The translations under genes and the position numbers were made by a program. Shown here one piece after another: positions 16,906 through 24,732 of a DNA stretch of 64,000 nt. This DNA comes from Paramicrobacterium humi. GTDB lineage: Bacteria; Actinomycetota; Actinomycetes; Actinomycetales; Microbacteriaceae. Position 1 is the first letter of the stretch; each line of letters begins with the position of its first letter. The notes under the pieces were generated by a model that ran no database searches, was not told the origin of the DNA, and was given only the letters and a program-made list of their open reading frames with translations. The DNA lies in the NCBI RefSeq assembly GCF_900105715.1, contig NZ_FNRY01000002.1, forward strand, positions 1-64,000, in the 5' to 3' direction.

Positions 16906-17445
16906 ATGACCAGCCGCGTAGTGGGAGTGCACCGCAGCGCCGAACACACGTTCAGCAAAGAACCGCTCGCCCGCATCCGACTGATCGAGGGGATCGGCGT
17001 CGAAGGCGACGCGCACGCCGGGACGACAGTGAAGCACCGCTCGCGCGTGGCGAAGAACCCGTCACAGCCGAACCTGCGGCAAGTGCACCTGATCCACCGG
17101 GAGCTGTTCGACCTGCTCGGCCGCGCCGGGTATCGGGTGAACCCCGGCGAGCTCGGCGAGAACATCACGACCGAGGGCGTCAATCTGCTCGCTCTGCCGG
17201 TGGGCACGCGGCTGACTGTCGGCGACGCGGTCGTCACGGTCACAGGGTTGCGGAACCCGTGCCAGCAGATCAACGACTACCAGCAGGGATTGCTCAAGCA
17301 GGTTCTGCGAACGAACGACGACGGAGACATCGAACGGCTCACCGGCGTCATGGGCATCGTGTCCCGCAGCGGCGTCGTTCAAGCCGGCGACGCCATCGCG
17401 ATCGAGTACCCGCCAGAGCCTCACCTTCGGCTGGCGCCCGTCTGA
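16906..17445 (+). CDS. MOSC domain-containing protein
   Basis: 179 residues. A beta-barrel MOSC domain with IEGIGVEGDAHAGTTVKHRSRV, QVHLIHRELFDLL, NPGELGENITTEGVNL, a conserved Cys in GLRNPCQQI and the late GIVSRSGVVQAGD. MOSC proteins bind molybdenum cofactor or sulfur carriers, but stand-alone members often lack a defined substrate. CAGACT seven bases before ATG 16906 may be the -10 of a leaderless transcript. It is divergent from nhaA. Confidence 0.85.
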   Translation: MTSRVVGVHRSAEHTFSKEPLARIRLIEGIGVEGDAHAGTTVKHRSRVAKNPSQPNLRQVHLIHRELFDLLGRAGYRVNPGELGENITTEGVNLLALPVGTRLTVGDAVVTVTGLRNPCQQINDYQQGLLKQVLRTNDDGDIERLTGVMGIVSRSGVVQAGDAIAIEYPPEPHLRLAPV

Positions 17446-17531
17446 GGGTGGTCCCGCCACCCAGCGTTGTCAGCGTTGCCGGAGCGGCGGTAGGGTCAAT
17501 CCCGGCGCACTGATGCGCTCACGGAGGCCCC

Positions 17532-18119
17532 ATGTCAGAGATCGTCTTGTTTCACCACATGCTCGGCCGAACCGACGGAGTCGTCGCGTTCGCCGACCGT
17601 CTGCGGGAGCGCGGTCACACCGTCCACGTTCCCGACCTCTTCGGCGGACGTCGCTTCGACTGCATCGAGGCCGGCATCGCCTATGTCCAAAGCGAAGGCT
17701 TTGACACCGTTGCCCAGCGGGGCGTCGACCTCGCCGAGGATCTTCCCGCGAACAGTGTGTACGCCGGGTTCTCGTTCGGCGTCATCCCGGCGCAGCAGCT
17801 CGCGCAGACCCGGCCGGGAGCCGCCGGCGCCCTCTTCCTGTACTCCGCAGTGTCGCCGAGCGCCTTCGGCGCAGGCTGGCCGGCGTCGGTGCCCGTGCAG
17901 ATCCACGCGAAGGATGCGGACCCGTTCTTCACGGACGAAGGCGACATCGACGCGGCGCGCGAGATCACCGCGGCATCCGACGATGGCGAGCTCTTTCTCT
18001 ACCCCGGGAACGAACATCTCTTCGCGGAGGCGGGGCACGACCACTACGACGCGGCGGCAGCAGCGCTCGCCCTTGACCGGATAACCGCATTCCTCGAACG
18101 TCTCGACTCGGCTCACTGA
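17532..18119 (+). CDS. Dienelactone hydrolase-family alpha/beta hydrolase
   Basis: 195 residues, cytosolic. Alpha/beta hydrolase elements: EIVLFHHMLGRTDGVVAFAD, VHVPDLFGG, a nucleophile elbow YAGFSFGVIPAQQ with Ser in place of the Cys of classical dienelactone hydrolases, an Asp in AKDADPFFTDEGD, and His in EAGHDHYDAA. The substrate is unknown. CGGAGG lies 8-13 bases before ATG 17532. Followed closely by a broken aldo/keto reductase. Confidence 0.82.
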   Translation: MSEIVLFHHMLGRTDGVVAFADRLRERGHTVHVPDLFGGRRFDCIEAGIAYVQSEGFDTVAQRGVDLAEDLPANSVYAGFSFGVIPAQQLAQTRPGAAGALFLYSAVSPSAFGAGWPASVPVQIHAKDADPFFTDEGDIDAAREITAASDDGELFLYPGNEHLFAEAGHDHYDAAAAALALDRITAFLERLDSAH

Positions 18120-18144
18120 GCCGCACGCCAGCAAAGGACCACAC

Positions 18145-18676
18145 GTGAAGAAGCTCACTCTGCCCGGAACCGACATCACCGCACCGAACGTCGTGCTCGG
18201 TCTCATGCGCATCGCGGAGAAGACAGACGACGAGGTTCGCGAGCTCGTCGGCACGGCGCGGGATGCGGGCAACGACTTCGTCGACCACGCCGACATCTAT
18301 GGCGGCTCCCTGCACGCGTGCGAGCGGCGCTTCAGCGAGGCCATGGCCCTCGCTCCGAGCGAACGCGAGGAATACACGATCCAGACAAAATGCGGCATCG
18401 TGCCCGACGGCCCGTACTTCGACTTCTCGTATGAGCACATCATCGAGTCCGTCAACGGCTCTCTCGAAGCCCTCGGCACCGACTACGTCGACATCCTCCT
18501 GCTTCACCGACCCGGTGCGCTCGTGGAACCCGATGAGGTCGCGCGCCTTCGACGAGCTCGAGAGAGCAGGGAAGGTGCGCGCGTTCGGCGTCTCGAATCA
18601 CACGCCGATGCAGATCGAGCTGCTGCGCCGCAGCGTGTCGCCCGGCGCCCAGAATGAACGGTGGCGACTCCTTTGA
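18145..18676 (+). pseudogene. Aldo/keto reductase remnant (frameshifted and C-terminally deleted)
   Basis: The N-terminal half is a clear aldo/keto reductase: LPGTDITAPNVVLGLMRIA, NDFVDHADIYGGS with the catalytic Asp and Tyr, LQ-type YTIQTKCGIVPDG, and DYVDILLLHRPGALVEPDEVA. A two-base loss in the GCGCGC run near 18540 shifts the frame; the next frame continues RAFDELERAGKVRAFGVSNHTPMQIELLRRSVS and stops at 18676. About the last 130 residues expected for the family are absent, replaced by the upstream region of the kinase gene. The large deletion means this is a real pseudogene, not just a sequencing slip. Confidence 0.8.
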
Positions 18677-18695
18677 TAACGAGAGACGGCGTTCG

Positions 18696-19568
18696 ATGAC
18701 GCAGAGAAACGCGTTGCCGCGCGTGTTCGTGTCAGGTCCCGTGTCGTGGAACCACCTCGTCTTCCTCGATGCGCTTCCCGAGCCGAGCCCGCACACCGTT
18801 TTCGCTCAGGCAGACCGCTTCGCCATCGGCGGCACCTCCGCCGGAAAGGCGTTCAACCTGACCAACCTCGGCGCGGGCGTCACCCTCCGCACCGTCCTGG
18901 GCGACGACGCCGACGCCGCCCATCTCGAACAGGCGCTGCGCGCCGCGGGCATCCACCTGCTCGCGGAGCGAGCCGACGACGGCCAGACGGAACGTCATCT
19001 CAATCTCATGGCGCCCGGCGGAAAGCGCCTCTCCGTCTACCTGCACGCGGCGCAATTCGAGCCGCGAGACCCGTCGAGCGACGTGCTCGCCGCGCTCGCC
19101 GCGTCCGAGGTCGCGCTCATCGATCTCGCCGATCACAACCGCCCGCTGCTCCGAGCCGCTCGCGAGCGCGGCATCCCGGTGTGGTGCGACATCCACGATT
19201 GGGACGGCGAGAGCGAGTTCCACCGCGAGTTCGTCGACGCCGCCGATGTGCTGTTCATGAGCGCTGACCGGCATCCTGACCCGATCGCGTTCCTCACCGA
19301 ACGCGTCGCCGCGGGAGCTCGAGCGGCAGTGTGCACCGACGGGGCGCGAGGCGCTGTCGCGGTCGACGAAACCGGTGCGCGGCACGTGGTCGCCGCCGAG
19401 CCGGTCGGCCGCGTTGTCGACACGAACGGCGCGGGCGACGGATTCATCGCGGCCTTCTGCGTCTCGTACCTCTCCGACGGCGACGTGGCGACCGCCCTCG
19501 CCGCGGGAGCCCGCCAGGGCGCTGCCGTCGTGCAGAGCCCCGAGCTCGCGCCCGTCATGGGATCGTAG
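18696..19568 (+). CDS. PfkB-family carbohydrate kinase
   Basis: 290 residues. Ribokinase-fold signatures: VFVSGPVSWNHLVFLD, the substrate-side glycine motif IGGTSAGKAFNLTNLGAGV, and the ATP/anion-hole motif VDTNGAGDGFIAAF with the catalytic Asp. It would phosphorylate a sugar or nucleoside; the acceptor is not readable. ATG 18696 fits the N-terminal domain start; an in-frame ATG at 18654 would overlap the pseudogene. It starts 19 bases after the broken aldo/keto reductase. Confidence 0.85.
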   Translation: MTQRNALPRVFVSGPVSWNHLVFLDALPEPSPHTVFAQADRFAIGGTSAGKAFNLTNLGAGVTLRTVLGDDADAAHLEQALRAAGIHLLAERADDGQTERHLNLMAPGGKRLSVYLHAAQFEPRDPSSDVLAALAASEVALIDLADHNRPLLRAARERGIPVWCDIHDWDGESEFHREFVDAADVLFMSADRHPDPIAFLTERVAAGARAAVCTDGARGAVAVDETGARHVVAAEPVGRVVDTNGAGDGFIAAFCVSYLSDGDVATALAAGARQGAAVVQSPELAPVMGS

Positions 19569-19575
19569 CTGCCGG

Positions 19576-19830
19576 CTAATCCTGGGTGCGCGGGTTGCTC
19601 TTCTGCAAGCGGTCGATGTGCTCGGACGCCTCCGCTTTCGTCAGGTTCGCCGGAAGCTCCTCGCCGGCCTCGCGGGCAAGCGTGTCGAGGTAGCTCCGCT
19701 GCGCTTCGGTCATGGGCTCGTCGCCCGTCTTCCAGTCCTCGGGATCCCGCTGGAGGCCGCCCTCGTCGGGGCTTCCCGCACCGATCGTCTCGCCCTCGTG
19801 CGACGGGTTCCGCTCGTTTTCGTTCGCCAT
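19576..19830 (-). CDS. DUF3072 domain-containing small protein
   Basis: 84 residues, hydrophilic, no membrane segment. The core DPEDWKTGDEPMTEAQRSYLDTLAREAGEELP is the DUF3072 signature; the tail LTKAEASEHIDRLQ completes it. The function is unknown; the family is common in Actinobacteria and Proteobacteria. TAGAGT exactly six bases before ATG 19830 gives a leaderless promoter. Converges on the PfkB gene. Confidence 0.85.
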   Translation of the reverse strand: MANENERNPSHEGETIGAGSPDEGGLQRDPEDWKTGDEPMTEAQRSYLDTLAREAGEELPANLTKAEASEHIDRLQKSNPRTQD

Positions 19831-19836
19831 GCCCGC

Positions 19837-19842
19837 ACTCTA
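19837..19842 (-). promoter_or_regulatory. -10 hexamer TAGAGT of a leaderless promoter
   Basis: On the minus strand TAGAGT, six bases, then ATG 19830-19828. Confidence 0.6.
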
Positions 19843-19904
19843 TGTCGCCGCCCGGCCCCGCTGAAGACCCTTGCGCAGCGGAAGCCGGTCGCGTAGCGGG
19901 GCGC

Positions 19905-19910
19905 TAGCGT
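19905..19910 (+). promoter_or_regulatory. -10 hexamer TAGCGT of a leaderless promoter
   Basis: TAGCGT, six bases, then ATG 19917; divergent from the DUF3072 promoter 63 bases away. Confidence 0.55.
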
Positions 19911-19916
19911 TGAAGC

Positions 19917-20456
19917 ATGGGTGAATCGGATGCCGCTGAGGCGGCCATCGCGCAGATCACCGCGCTGCTTGCCGAGGCCCGCGATCGGCTCACCGCCGCC
20001 TCGATCGCCGATGAGCCCCTCGCCGACTACCAGGGCCGGCAACGGCGCCTGCTCGTGTTCGTGCGGGACTCCCGGATGGTGCAGATCGACCGCGTGTGGC
20101 GGCTTGGCGTGTTCCTGCTCGATCACGACGGCGCCCTCTTCGCGACCGGGGAGACCACGCGAGCCGTGGATCCGGGCTGGCCGCAGCACCAGGCGGCCTC
20201 GGCGGAAGTGCGTCGCGAGTACCGCGGCGCCGCCCAGCGCGGCGGCTTCCCCGCCGGGCAGACCGTCAACTTCAACGCCGCTCCCATCGAGCTCGACGCC
20301 GCGGCCCTTGCGGCATCCACCGGCCCGCTCTTCCTCCGCGACGGCGCCCCGTTCGTGCGCTGGTCGCACAACGTCGGCGACGAGGGCGCGATACCGTTCG
20401 AGAGATACCTGGCCGAGCGCCTCGAGCTTCTGCTCCACCCGCCCGAGGGCGCCTGA
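19917..20456 (+). CDS. Conserved hypothetical protein
   Basis: 179 residues, soluble, not recognised. An N-terminal helix (AAIAQITALLAEARDRLTAASI) precedes a beta-rich part (RRLLVFVRDSRMVQIDRVWRLGVFLLDHDGALFATGETTRAV) and a helical C-terminus (ERYLAERLELLLHP). The text suggests a small enzyme-like or ligand-binding domain, but no catalytic motif stands out. Leaderless start at 19917. 26 bases separate it from the GNAT-DinB gene. Confidence 0.6.
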   Translation: MGESDAAEAAIAQITALLAEARDRLTAASIADEPLADYQGRQRRLLVFVRDSRMVQIDRVWRLGVFLLDHDGALFATGETTRAVDPGWPQHQAASAEVRREYRGAAQRGGFPAGQTVNFNAAPIELDAAALAASTGPLFLRDGAPFVRWSHNVGDEGAIPFERYLAERLELLLHPPEGA

Positions 20457-20482
20457 CCGCTGCCGCGTGCGAGCATGGACCG

Positions 20483-21532
20483 ATGACAGAACGCAGCCCA
20501 CTCCGCATCCGCTCCCTGGGCGACGACGACGAGGCCCAAGCGCTCGCCGCGCACGAGACCCTCGCGGCCGCGGGATTCGAATTCCTGCTCGAGCTCGTGC
20601 CCGGAGGGAACTGGGCGCGGTACGTGCGCACCCTCGAGCGGCACACAGTGGGGGAGGACCTGGCGCCCGGTCGAGTGCCGCACTCGTTCCTCGTCGCCGA
20701 CATCGACGGGCGCATCGCCGGGCGCCTCTCGGCGCGGTATGAGCTCACGCCCTACCTCGCCGAGGTCGGCGGGCACATCGGCTACGCTGTGCTTCCCGAG
20801 TTCCGCCGGCGCGGCATCGCGTCCGCGCTCCTCCGGCACGGCCTCGGACTGCTCGCCGAGCGCGGCGTCGACGTCGCTCTCGTCACGTGCGACGCGGACA
20901 ATCAGGCGTCGCAGCGCGTGATCGAGGGAGCGGGAGGCCACCTGGACCCGGAGAAGCCCCGCGCCTACGAGGACCAGACGACGAAGCTGCGCTTTCTCGT
21001 TCCGACGGCGTGGACCTCACGCCGCGCGGCCGACTCGCGCGAAGGCCCGGCGTTTCTCGCGGGCGAGCGAGAATCGCTCGAGCAGTGGCTCGAGTTCTAC
21101 CGTGAGACCCTGCCCGTCAAGGTCGGCGGGCTCACCGCGGAGCAGCTGTGCACCCGATCGGTGACGCCGTCGAGCCTCACGCTCGCGGGGATCGTCCGGC
21201 ACCTCACCTTCGTCGAGCGGTACTGGTTCGCGAACGTCGTCGCCGGCGAACAGCAGGCATCGCTGTACTGCGACGTCGACCCGGACGGCGATTTCAACGA
21301 CGCGAACCCCGCGACCGCCGCCGAGGACCTTCGGCGGTACGACACCGAACTCGCGGCATCGCGCGAACGGGCAGCCCGCGTGCTCGACCTCGACGCCCCG
21401 CTGCCCGCGCTGCGTCATGGGGAGCAGCTGAACCTGCGCTGGGTCTACGTGCACATGATCGAAGAGTACGCGCGGCACATGGGACACGTCGACCTGCTCC
21501 GGGAAGCCATCGACGGCGTGACGGGCTACTGA
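20483..21532 (+). CDS. GNAT acetyltransferase fused to a DinB/DUF664 domain
   Basis: 349 residues. Residues 1-170 are a GNAT fold (LRIRSLGDDDEAQALAAHE, VGGHIGYAVLPEFRRRGIASALL, TCDADNQASQRVIEGAGG). Residues about 185-349 are a DUF664/DinB four-helix bundle (ERESLEQWLEFYRETLPVKVGGL, LTLAGIVRHLTFVERYWF, WVYVHMIEEYARHMGHVDLLRE) with metal-type histidines in VRHL and RHMGH. DinB-like proteins include mycothiol-dependent enzymes of Actinobacteria; the substrate here is unknown. The frame is continuous across the junction near 21010-21040 with no internal ribosome-binding site. Confidence 0.75.
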   Translation: MTERSPLRIRSLGDDDEAQALAAHETLAAAGFEFLLELVPGGNWARYVRTLERHTVGEDLAPGRVPHSFLVADIDGRIAGRLSARYELTPYLAEVGGHIGYAVLPEFRRRGIASALLRHGLGLLAERGVDVALVTCDADNQASQRVIEGAGGHLDPEKPRAYEDQTTKLRFLVPTAWTSRRAADSREGPAFLAGERESLEQWLEFYRETLPVKVGGLTAEQLCTRSVTPSSLTLAGIVRHLTFVERYWFANVVAGEQQASLYCDVDPDGDFNDANPATAAEDLRRYDTELAASRERAARVLDLDAPLPALRHGEQLNLRWVYVHMIEEYARHMGHVDLLREAIDGVTGY

Positions 21533-21603
21533 CGGCGCTCGACACCCTTCGCACTCACGCTGAGCGATTCGCGCACTTGACGCCAACCGGTCAAGACAAG
21601 AGC

Positions 21604-21990
21604 ATGGAACTCATGTCTCGAAGCGTCGTCCAGATCAATCTGATCGTGTCCGACCTCGAACGCACTCGTGACTTCTTCGGCGTTCTCGGCTGGGAGCTCC
21701 TCGCGATGGGGGAGCGCGCCGCCCGGTTCTCCGGTGACGACCTTGTCGTCGCCTTCCACCTTCCGAGCTTCGCTCAGGCATGGAACGAGGCGTACGCGGG
21801 AGCGACCGGCGGCAGCGCCGTCATCGACGTCGGCTGCGACTCCGCCGACGACGTGGACGCGACATTCGCCGCGCTCGTCACAGCGGGCGGGCGCGCCCGG
21901 CAGGTGCCGGCCGACACGTTCGGCGACCGCTACGCGATCGTCGAGGACCCCGACGGCAACCTCATCGGGCTGAAAGCGCACTTGCCGTAG
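21604..21990 (+). CDS. Glyoxalase/bleomycin resistance-family (VOC) protein
   Basis: 128 residues. Two VOC modules: VVQINLIVSDLERTRDFFGVLGWEL and a C-terminal GDRYAIVEDPDGNLIGL ending in the typical strand. VOC proteins include lyases, dioxygenases and resistance proteins; no metal triad can be assigned with confidence, so the activity is open. Start at ATG 21604 or 21613; no strong ribosome-binding site. Its end overlaps the converging gene by 29 bases. Confidence 0.8.
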   Translation: MELMSRSVVQINLIVSDLERTRDFFGVLGWELLAMGERAARFSGDDLVVAFHLPSFAQAWNEAYAGATGGSAVIDVGCDSADDVDATFAALVTAGGRARQVPADTFGDRYAIVEDPDGNLIGLKAHLP

Positions 21991-22594
21991 CCGGTCGCTC
22001 GGCGGCATCCGTTCCCGCGATGCGGGCGCGCAGATAGTCTCTGATGCGCTCAAGGTCCCAGTCGTGCGCTTCGCGCAGACCCGTCGCGAGCATCATGAGG
22101 TACGCCTCGGTCGGATGCGTGTGCGCAACGTCGTCCATGCCGAACGGGGCGGTGAAGGTGTACATCGGCAGTCCGTCGCGCTCACCCACCTCGAGCAGGG
22201 TCTCATAGTGTCCGAGACCGGCTTCGTGCCGCCCCTCGGGCAGGCCGCTGACGAGGATCTCCTCGATCGGGTTGCCCTGGCCGGGGAGCCTGTGCATCTC
22301 CTGCGCGGCGACGTCGGCGAACTGCTGCACCGTGATGCGGTATGCGCGAGCGGGCGTCGGCCCGGGAGCGTCGTGGTCGTAGAAAGCCATGCCGCCCGCG
22401 CCCCACACGTGCGAGACGCCCGCGAAGTACAAGGAGCCGGGCAAGTGGACGGCGACGTCGTGCGCCGGTTCTCGCCTGTCCCGTGCGCCGGGGTAGCAGA
22501 CCGTCGCTCCCGTGGGCGTGCCGCCCTGCAAGTAGCAGAGCAGCCGGTCCCGGCACATGTTGGAGCCGTAGCTCACGTACCAGACCTCGCGCAT
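21962..22594 (-). CDS. Gamma-glutamylcyclotransferase-like protein
   Basis: 210 residues. Opens with VWYVSYGSNMCRDRLLCYLQGG, the GGCT-fold signature (YGSNM) that forms the substrate-binding loop, and continues with LYFAGVSHVWGAGGMAFYD. The family cleaves gamma-glutamyl amines or peptides, but many actinobacterial members are uncharacterised. The start has AGGAGAGGG upstream. The 3' end overlaps the VOC gene. Confidence 0.72.
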   Translation of the reverse strand: MREVWYVSYGSNMCRDRLLCYLQGGTPTGATVCYPGARDRREPAHDVAVHLPGSLYFAGVSHVWGAGGMAFYDHDAPGPTPARAYRITVQQFADVAAQEMHRLPGQGNPIEEILVSGLPEGRHEAGLGHYETLLEVGERDGLPMYTFTAPFGMDDVAHTHPTEAYLMMLATGLREAHDWDLERIRDYLRARIAGTDAAERPATASALSAR

Positions 22595-22657
22595 CCGCCC
22601 TCTCCTGCCGACCGGTCCGAGTCTACGTGCTCAGTCGCGCACGTCGGCCGATGTCGG

Positions 22658-22663
22658 TACCCT
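22658..22663 (+). promoter_or_regulatory. -10 hexamer TACCCT of a leaderless promoter
   Basis: TACCCT, six bases, then ATG 22670. The hexamer is a weaker match than the others. Confidence 0.4.
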
Positions 22664-22669
22664 GCAGGG

Positions 22670-23248
22670 ATGATGACTCCAAAGGACGTCCTCCGGCACT
22701 ATCTCCAGGAGGCGCGCGACACGATGCTGTGGAAGCTCGAAGACCTCGGCGAACGCGACATCCGGCGGCCCATGACGGCGACGGGCACGAACCTCCTCGG
22801 GCTCGTGAAGCATGTGACCGGCGTTGAGCTCGGCTATTTCGGCCAGGTCTTCGACCGACCGGCCGCGAACGCGCCCGCGTGGCTCGACGACGGTGAGGAC
22901 AACGAGGACATGTGGGCGACCGCTGACGAGTCTCGAGAGTTCATCGTCGAGCAGTACCGGAGCGCCTGGGCGCACTCCGACTCCACCATCGACGCTCTCG
23001 AGCTCGACGCGAGCGGCACCGTTCCGTGGTGGCGGCCCGAGTCCCGCGCTGTGACCCTGCAGCGAATTCTCGTGCACGTGACGAGCGAGACCGCGCGGCA
23101 CGCGGGTCACGCCGACATCGTTCGGGAGCTCATCGACGAGCGGGCCGGGCTGCGCCCCGGAGTCAGCAATCTGCCCAGCGGCGATGCCGCGTGGTGGCGG
23201 GAGTACCGCGAACGACTGCAGAAGGTGGCGGACAGCTTCGACGCGTGA
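22670..23248 (+). CDS. DinB/DUF664-family protein
   Basis: 192 residues. A DinB-like four-helix bundle: LRHYLQEARDTMLWKLEDLGE, GLVKHVTGVELGYFGQVF, ILVHVTSETARHAGHADIVRELIDE, with histidines at the expected metal positions (KHVTG, RHAGHAD). Such proteins are often thiol-linked transferases or detoxification enzymes in Actinobacteria. It is the second DUF664 protein within 2 kb of the GNAT-DinB fusion. The alternative start at 22673 is one codon away. Confidence 0.8.
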   Translation: MMTPKDVLRHYLQEARDTMLWKLEDLGERDIRRPMTATGTNLLGLVKHVTGVELGYFGQVFDRPAANAPAWLDDGEDNEDMWATADESREFIVEQYRSAWAHSDSTIDALELDASGTVPWWRPESRAVTLQRILVHVTSETARHAGHADIVRELIDERAGLRPGVSNLPSGDAAWWREYRERLQKVADSFDA

Positions 23249-23251
23249 GGC

Positions 23252-23461
23252 TCAGCCGTCGAGCGTCTGGGCGAACAGGAAGTGCCAGCCGATCCACCAC
23301 CAGAACACGATTACCGCGATGCGCGCAGCCCGCGAGACGAAGAGCGCATCGATGAGCGTGCTCGGCCGCGTCATGGTCTCGGGACTCCGGTGCGACCAGA
23401 TGATGAAGACGATGGCGGCGGCGAGGCACAGCACGTAGGCGCCGAGCGTCATGAGATACAT
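23252..23461 (-). CDS. DUF6186-like small membrane protein
   Basis: 69 residues with two hydrophobic helices (YVLCLAAAIVFIIW and IAVIVFWWWIGWHFLF) around an SHRSPETMTRP loop. It matches the pattern of DUF6186 actinobacterial proteins; function unknown. AGGAGGGG precedes the ATG. It starts 2 bases after the upstream membrane gene, so the two probably form an operon. Confidence 0.7.
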   Translation of the reverse strand: MYLMTLGAYVLCLAAAIVFIIWSHRSPETMTRPSTLIDALFVSRAARIAVIVFWWWIGWHFLFAQTLDG

Positions 23462-23463
23462 CG

Positions 23464-24084
23464 CTACCCCTCCTGCCGTACGCGACTCGATCGGGGCCCG
23501 CGCCGCAGCACCGCGACGCCCGTCGTGATCCACACGCCGACGAAGACGATCTTGCCGACGACCGTGTCGAGCAGCGGGTCCACGACGTCGGAGATCGAGG
23601 GCATGACACCGTCGGCGAGCAGTCCCCATTTCCAGGTCAGGTACGCTGTCGCCTCCCACAGCCCGGCCACGAGCACGATGCAGCCCCAGGCGACCATCGC
23701 CGTGCGGAGCGCTGGACGCGGCTCCCTGCTCGCGAGCGTCGAGGAGGTCGGCTCGGCGGGCCAGCCGCCCAGCAGAGCGACGGTGAGACCCGCTGCGCCG
23801 ATAATCACGATGACGACGCCCGCGGCGATGCTGTGCCGAGGCAGGAGCACGAGAAGCACCCCGACGACGATCGCGGCCGTCACGAGCCCGTTGAGCGGCG
23901 GCACTCCGCTGATCCGGCGGTCGGGCGGATCCCGGTGGACGGCCTGCCAGAGGGCGCACGCGAGAGCGATCGCGAAGATGAGGACATCGTCCCATGTGCC
24001 CCGGATGATCTGGAACACGCCGACGAGCACGAGCGCCGTGAGCCACGGGAGGTCCCGGGAGGCGATGGGCGTCGTCGGCGACAT
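23464..24084 (-). CDS. Conserved integral membrane protein
   Basis: 206 residues with about six predicted membrane helices (LTALVLVGVFQII, VTAAIVVGVLLVLL, VVIVIIGAAGLTVALL, MVAWGCIVLVAGLWEATAYL, VVGKIVFVGVWITTGVAVL). I do not recognise the family; it is a likely partner of the DUF6186 protein downstream. The start at 24084 is set by TAGAGT exactly six bases upstream. Confidence 0.65.
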   Translation of the reverse strand: MSPTTPIASRDLPWLTALVLVGVFQIIRGTWDDVLIFAIALACALWQAVHRDPPDRRISGVPPLNGLVTAAIVVGVLLVLLPRHSIAAGVVIVIIGAAGLTVALLGGWPAEPTSSTLASREPRPALRTAMVAWGCIVLVAGLWEATAYLTWKWGLLADGVMPSISDVVDPLLDTVVGKIVFVGVWITTGVAVLRRGPRSSRVRQEG

Positions 24085-24090
24085 GCTCCG

Positions 24091-24096
24091 ACTCTA
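24091..24096 (-). promoter_or_regulatory. -10 hexamer TAGAGT of a leaderless promoter
   Basis: On the minus strand TAGAGT, six bases, then ATG 24084-24082. Confidence 0.6.
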
Positions 24097-24116
24097 GCGG
24101 CGCCTTCCCGCGCGGC

Positions 24117-24728
24117 TCAGGATTTCTGCTTCGCCTTGCGCTTCTCCTCCGCGCGGCGCTCGCGATCGAGCGACGCGAGGTCGATGTCGACGAGGCGCTT
24201 CATGCGGCTGTCGCGCATTCGCTCGTAGACGTCCGGCTGGTCGGGGATGAATCCCGGCGGGCCGATGCGATTGCGCACCTCTCGGCCGATGTCCTCCCAC
24301 GCGTCGGTCCGGGCTCGCTCGATGATCGCGTCCATCTGCTCGCCGTCGTCGGCACGTTCACGCAGCGCCTCGGCGAGCATGCGGTGCACTTGCGGTCGCC
24401 GCCGGTGGGCCTCGTCGTCGTCGGGGTCGGGCTTGCGGAACCCTCGCGCCCGCTCGAGCCGTGACGCGGTCTGGTCGTTCTCGGCGGCGAGGGAGAGCAC
24501 GTGCTCCCTCGCCGACTGCGTGAGCTTCTCGACGTCGTACGGCTGGTCATCTCGCAGAGCGCCCACGATGAGCGCATTCTTCACCGCCATGCGCACGGAC
24601 GAGAGCGCGATGAGCACGCCTTCCTCGACGACCTGCTCGATGGGCGCGACGCGCACCTCCTTCGGCGCAACGTACTTGCCGACATTGCGGGTGCGCTTGC
24701 GGGGACGCAGGCGAGAGAAAAAGGGCAC
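24117..24728 (-). CDS. Conserved hypothetical charged protein
   Basis: 203 residues, strongly charged, no signal peptide. Features: basic N-terminus, VVEEGVLIALSSVRMAVKNALIVGALRDD, LTQSAREHVLSLAAENDQTASRLERARGF, and a Lys/Arg/Glu-rich C-terminal helix (ERRAEEKRKAKQKS). Not recognised; possibly nucleic-acid or ribosome associated, which is only a guess from charge. Its GTG start lies 4 bases after the anthranilate synthase stop, so it is likely cotranscribed and under the same Trp attenuator. Confidence 0.6.
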   Translation of the reverse strand: MPFFSRLRPRKRTRNVGKYVAPKEVRVAPIEQVVEEGVLIALSSVRMAVKNALIVGALRDDQPYDVEKLTQSAREHVLSLAAENDQTASRLERARGFRKPDPDDDEAHRRRPQVHRMLAEALRERADDGEQMDAIIERARTDAWEDIGREVRNRIGPPGFIPDQPDVYERMRDSRMKRLVDIDLASLDRERRAEEKRKAKQKS

Positions 24729-24732
24729 CCCT

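Noticed and set aside
17446-17462. Hairpin GGGTGG/CCACCC after the MOSC gene as a terminator
   Set aside because: The stem has only 6 bp and no T-rich tail; too weak to call.
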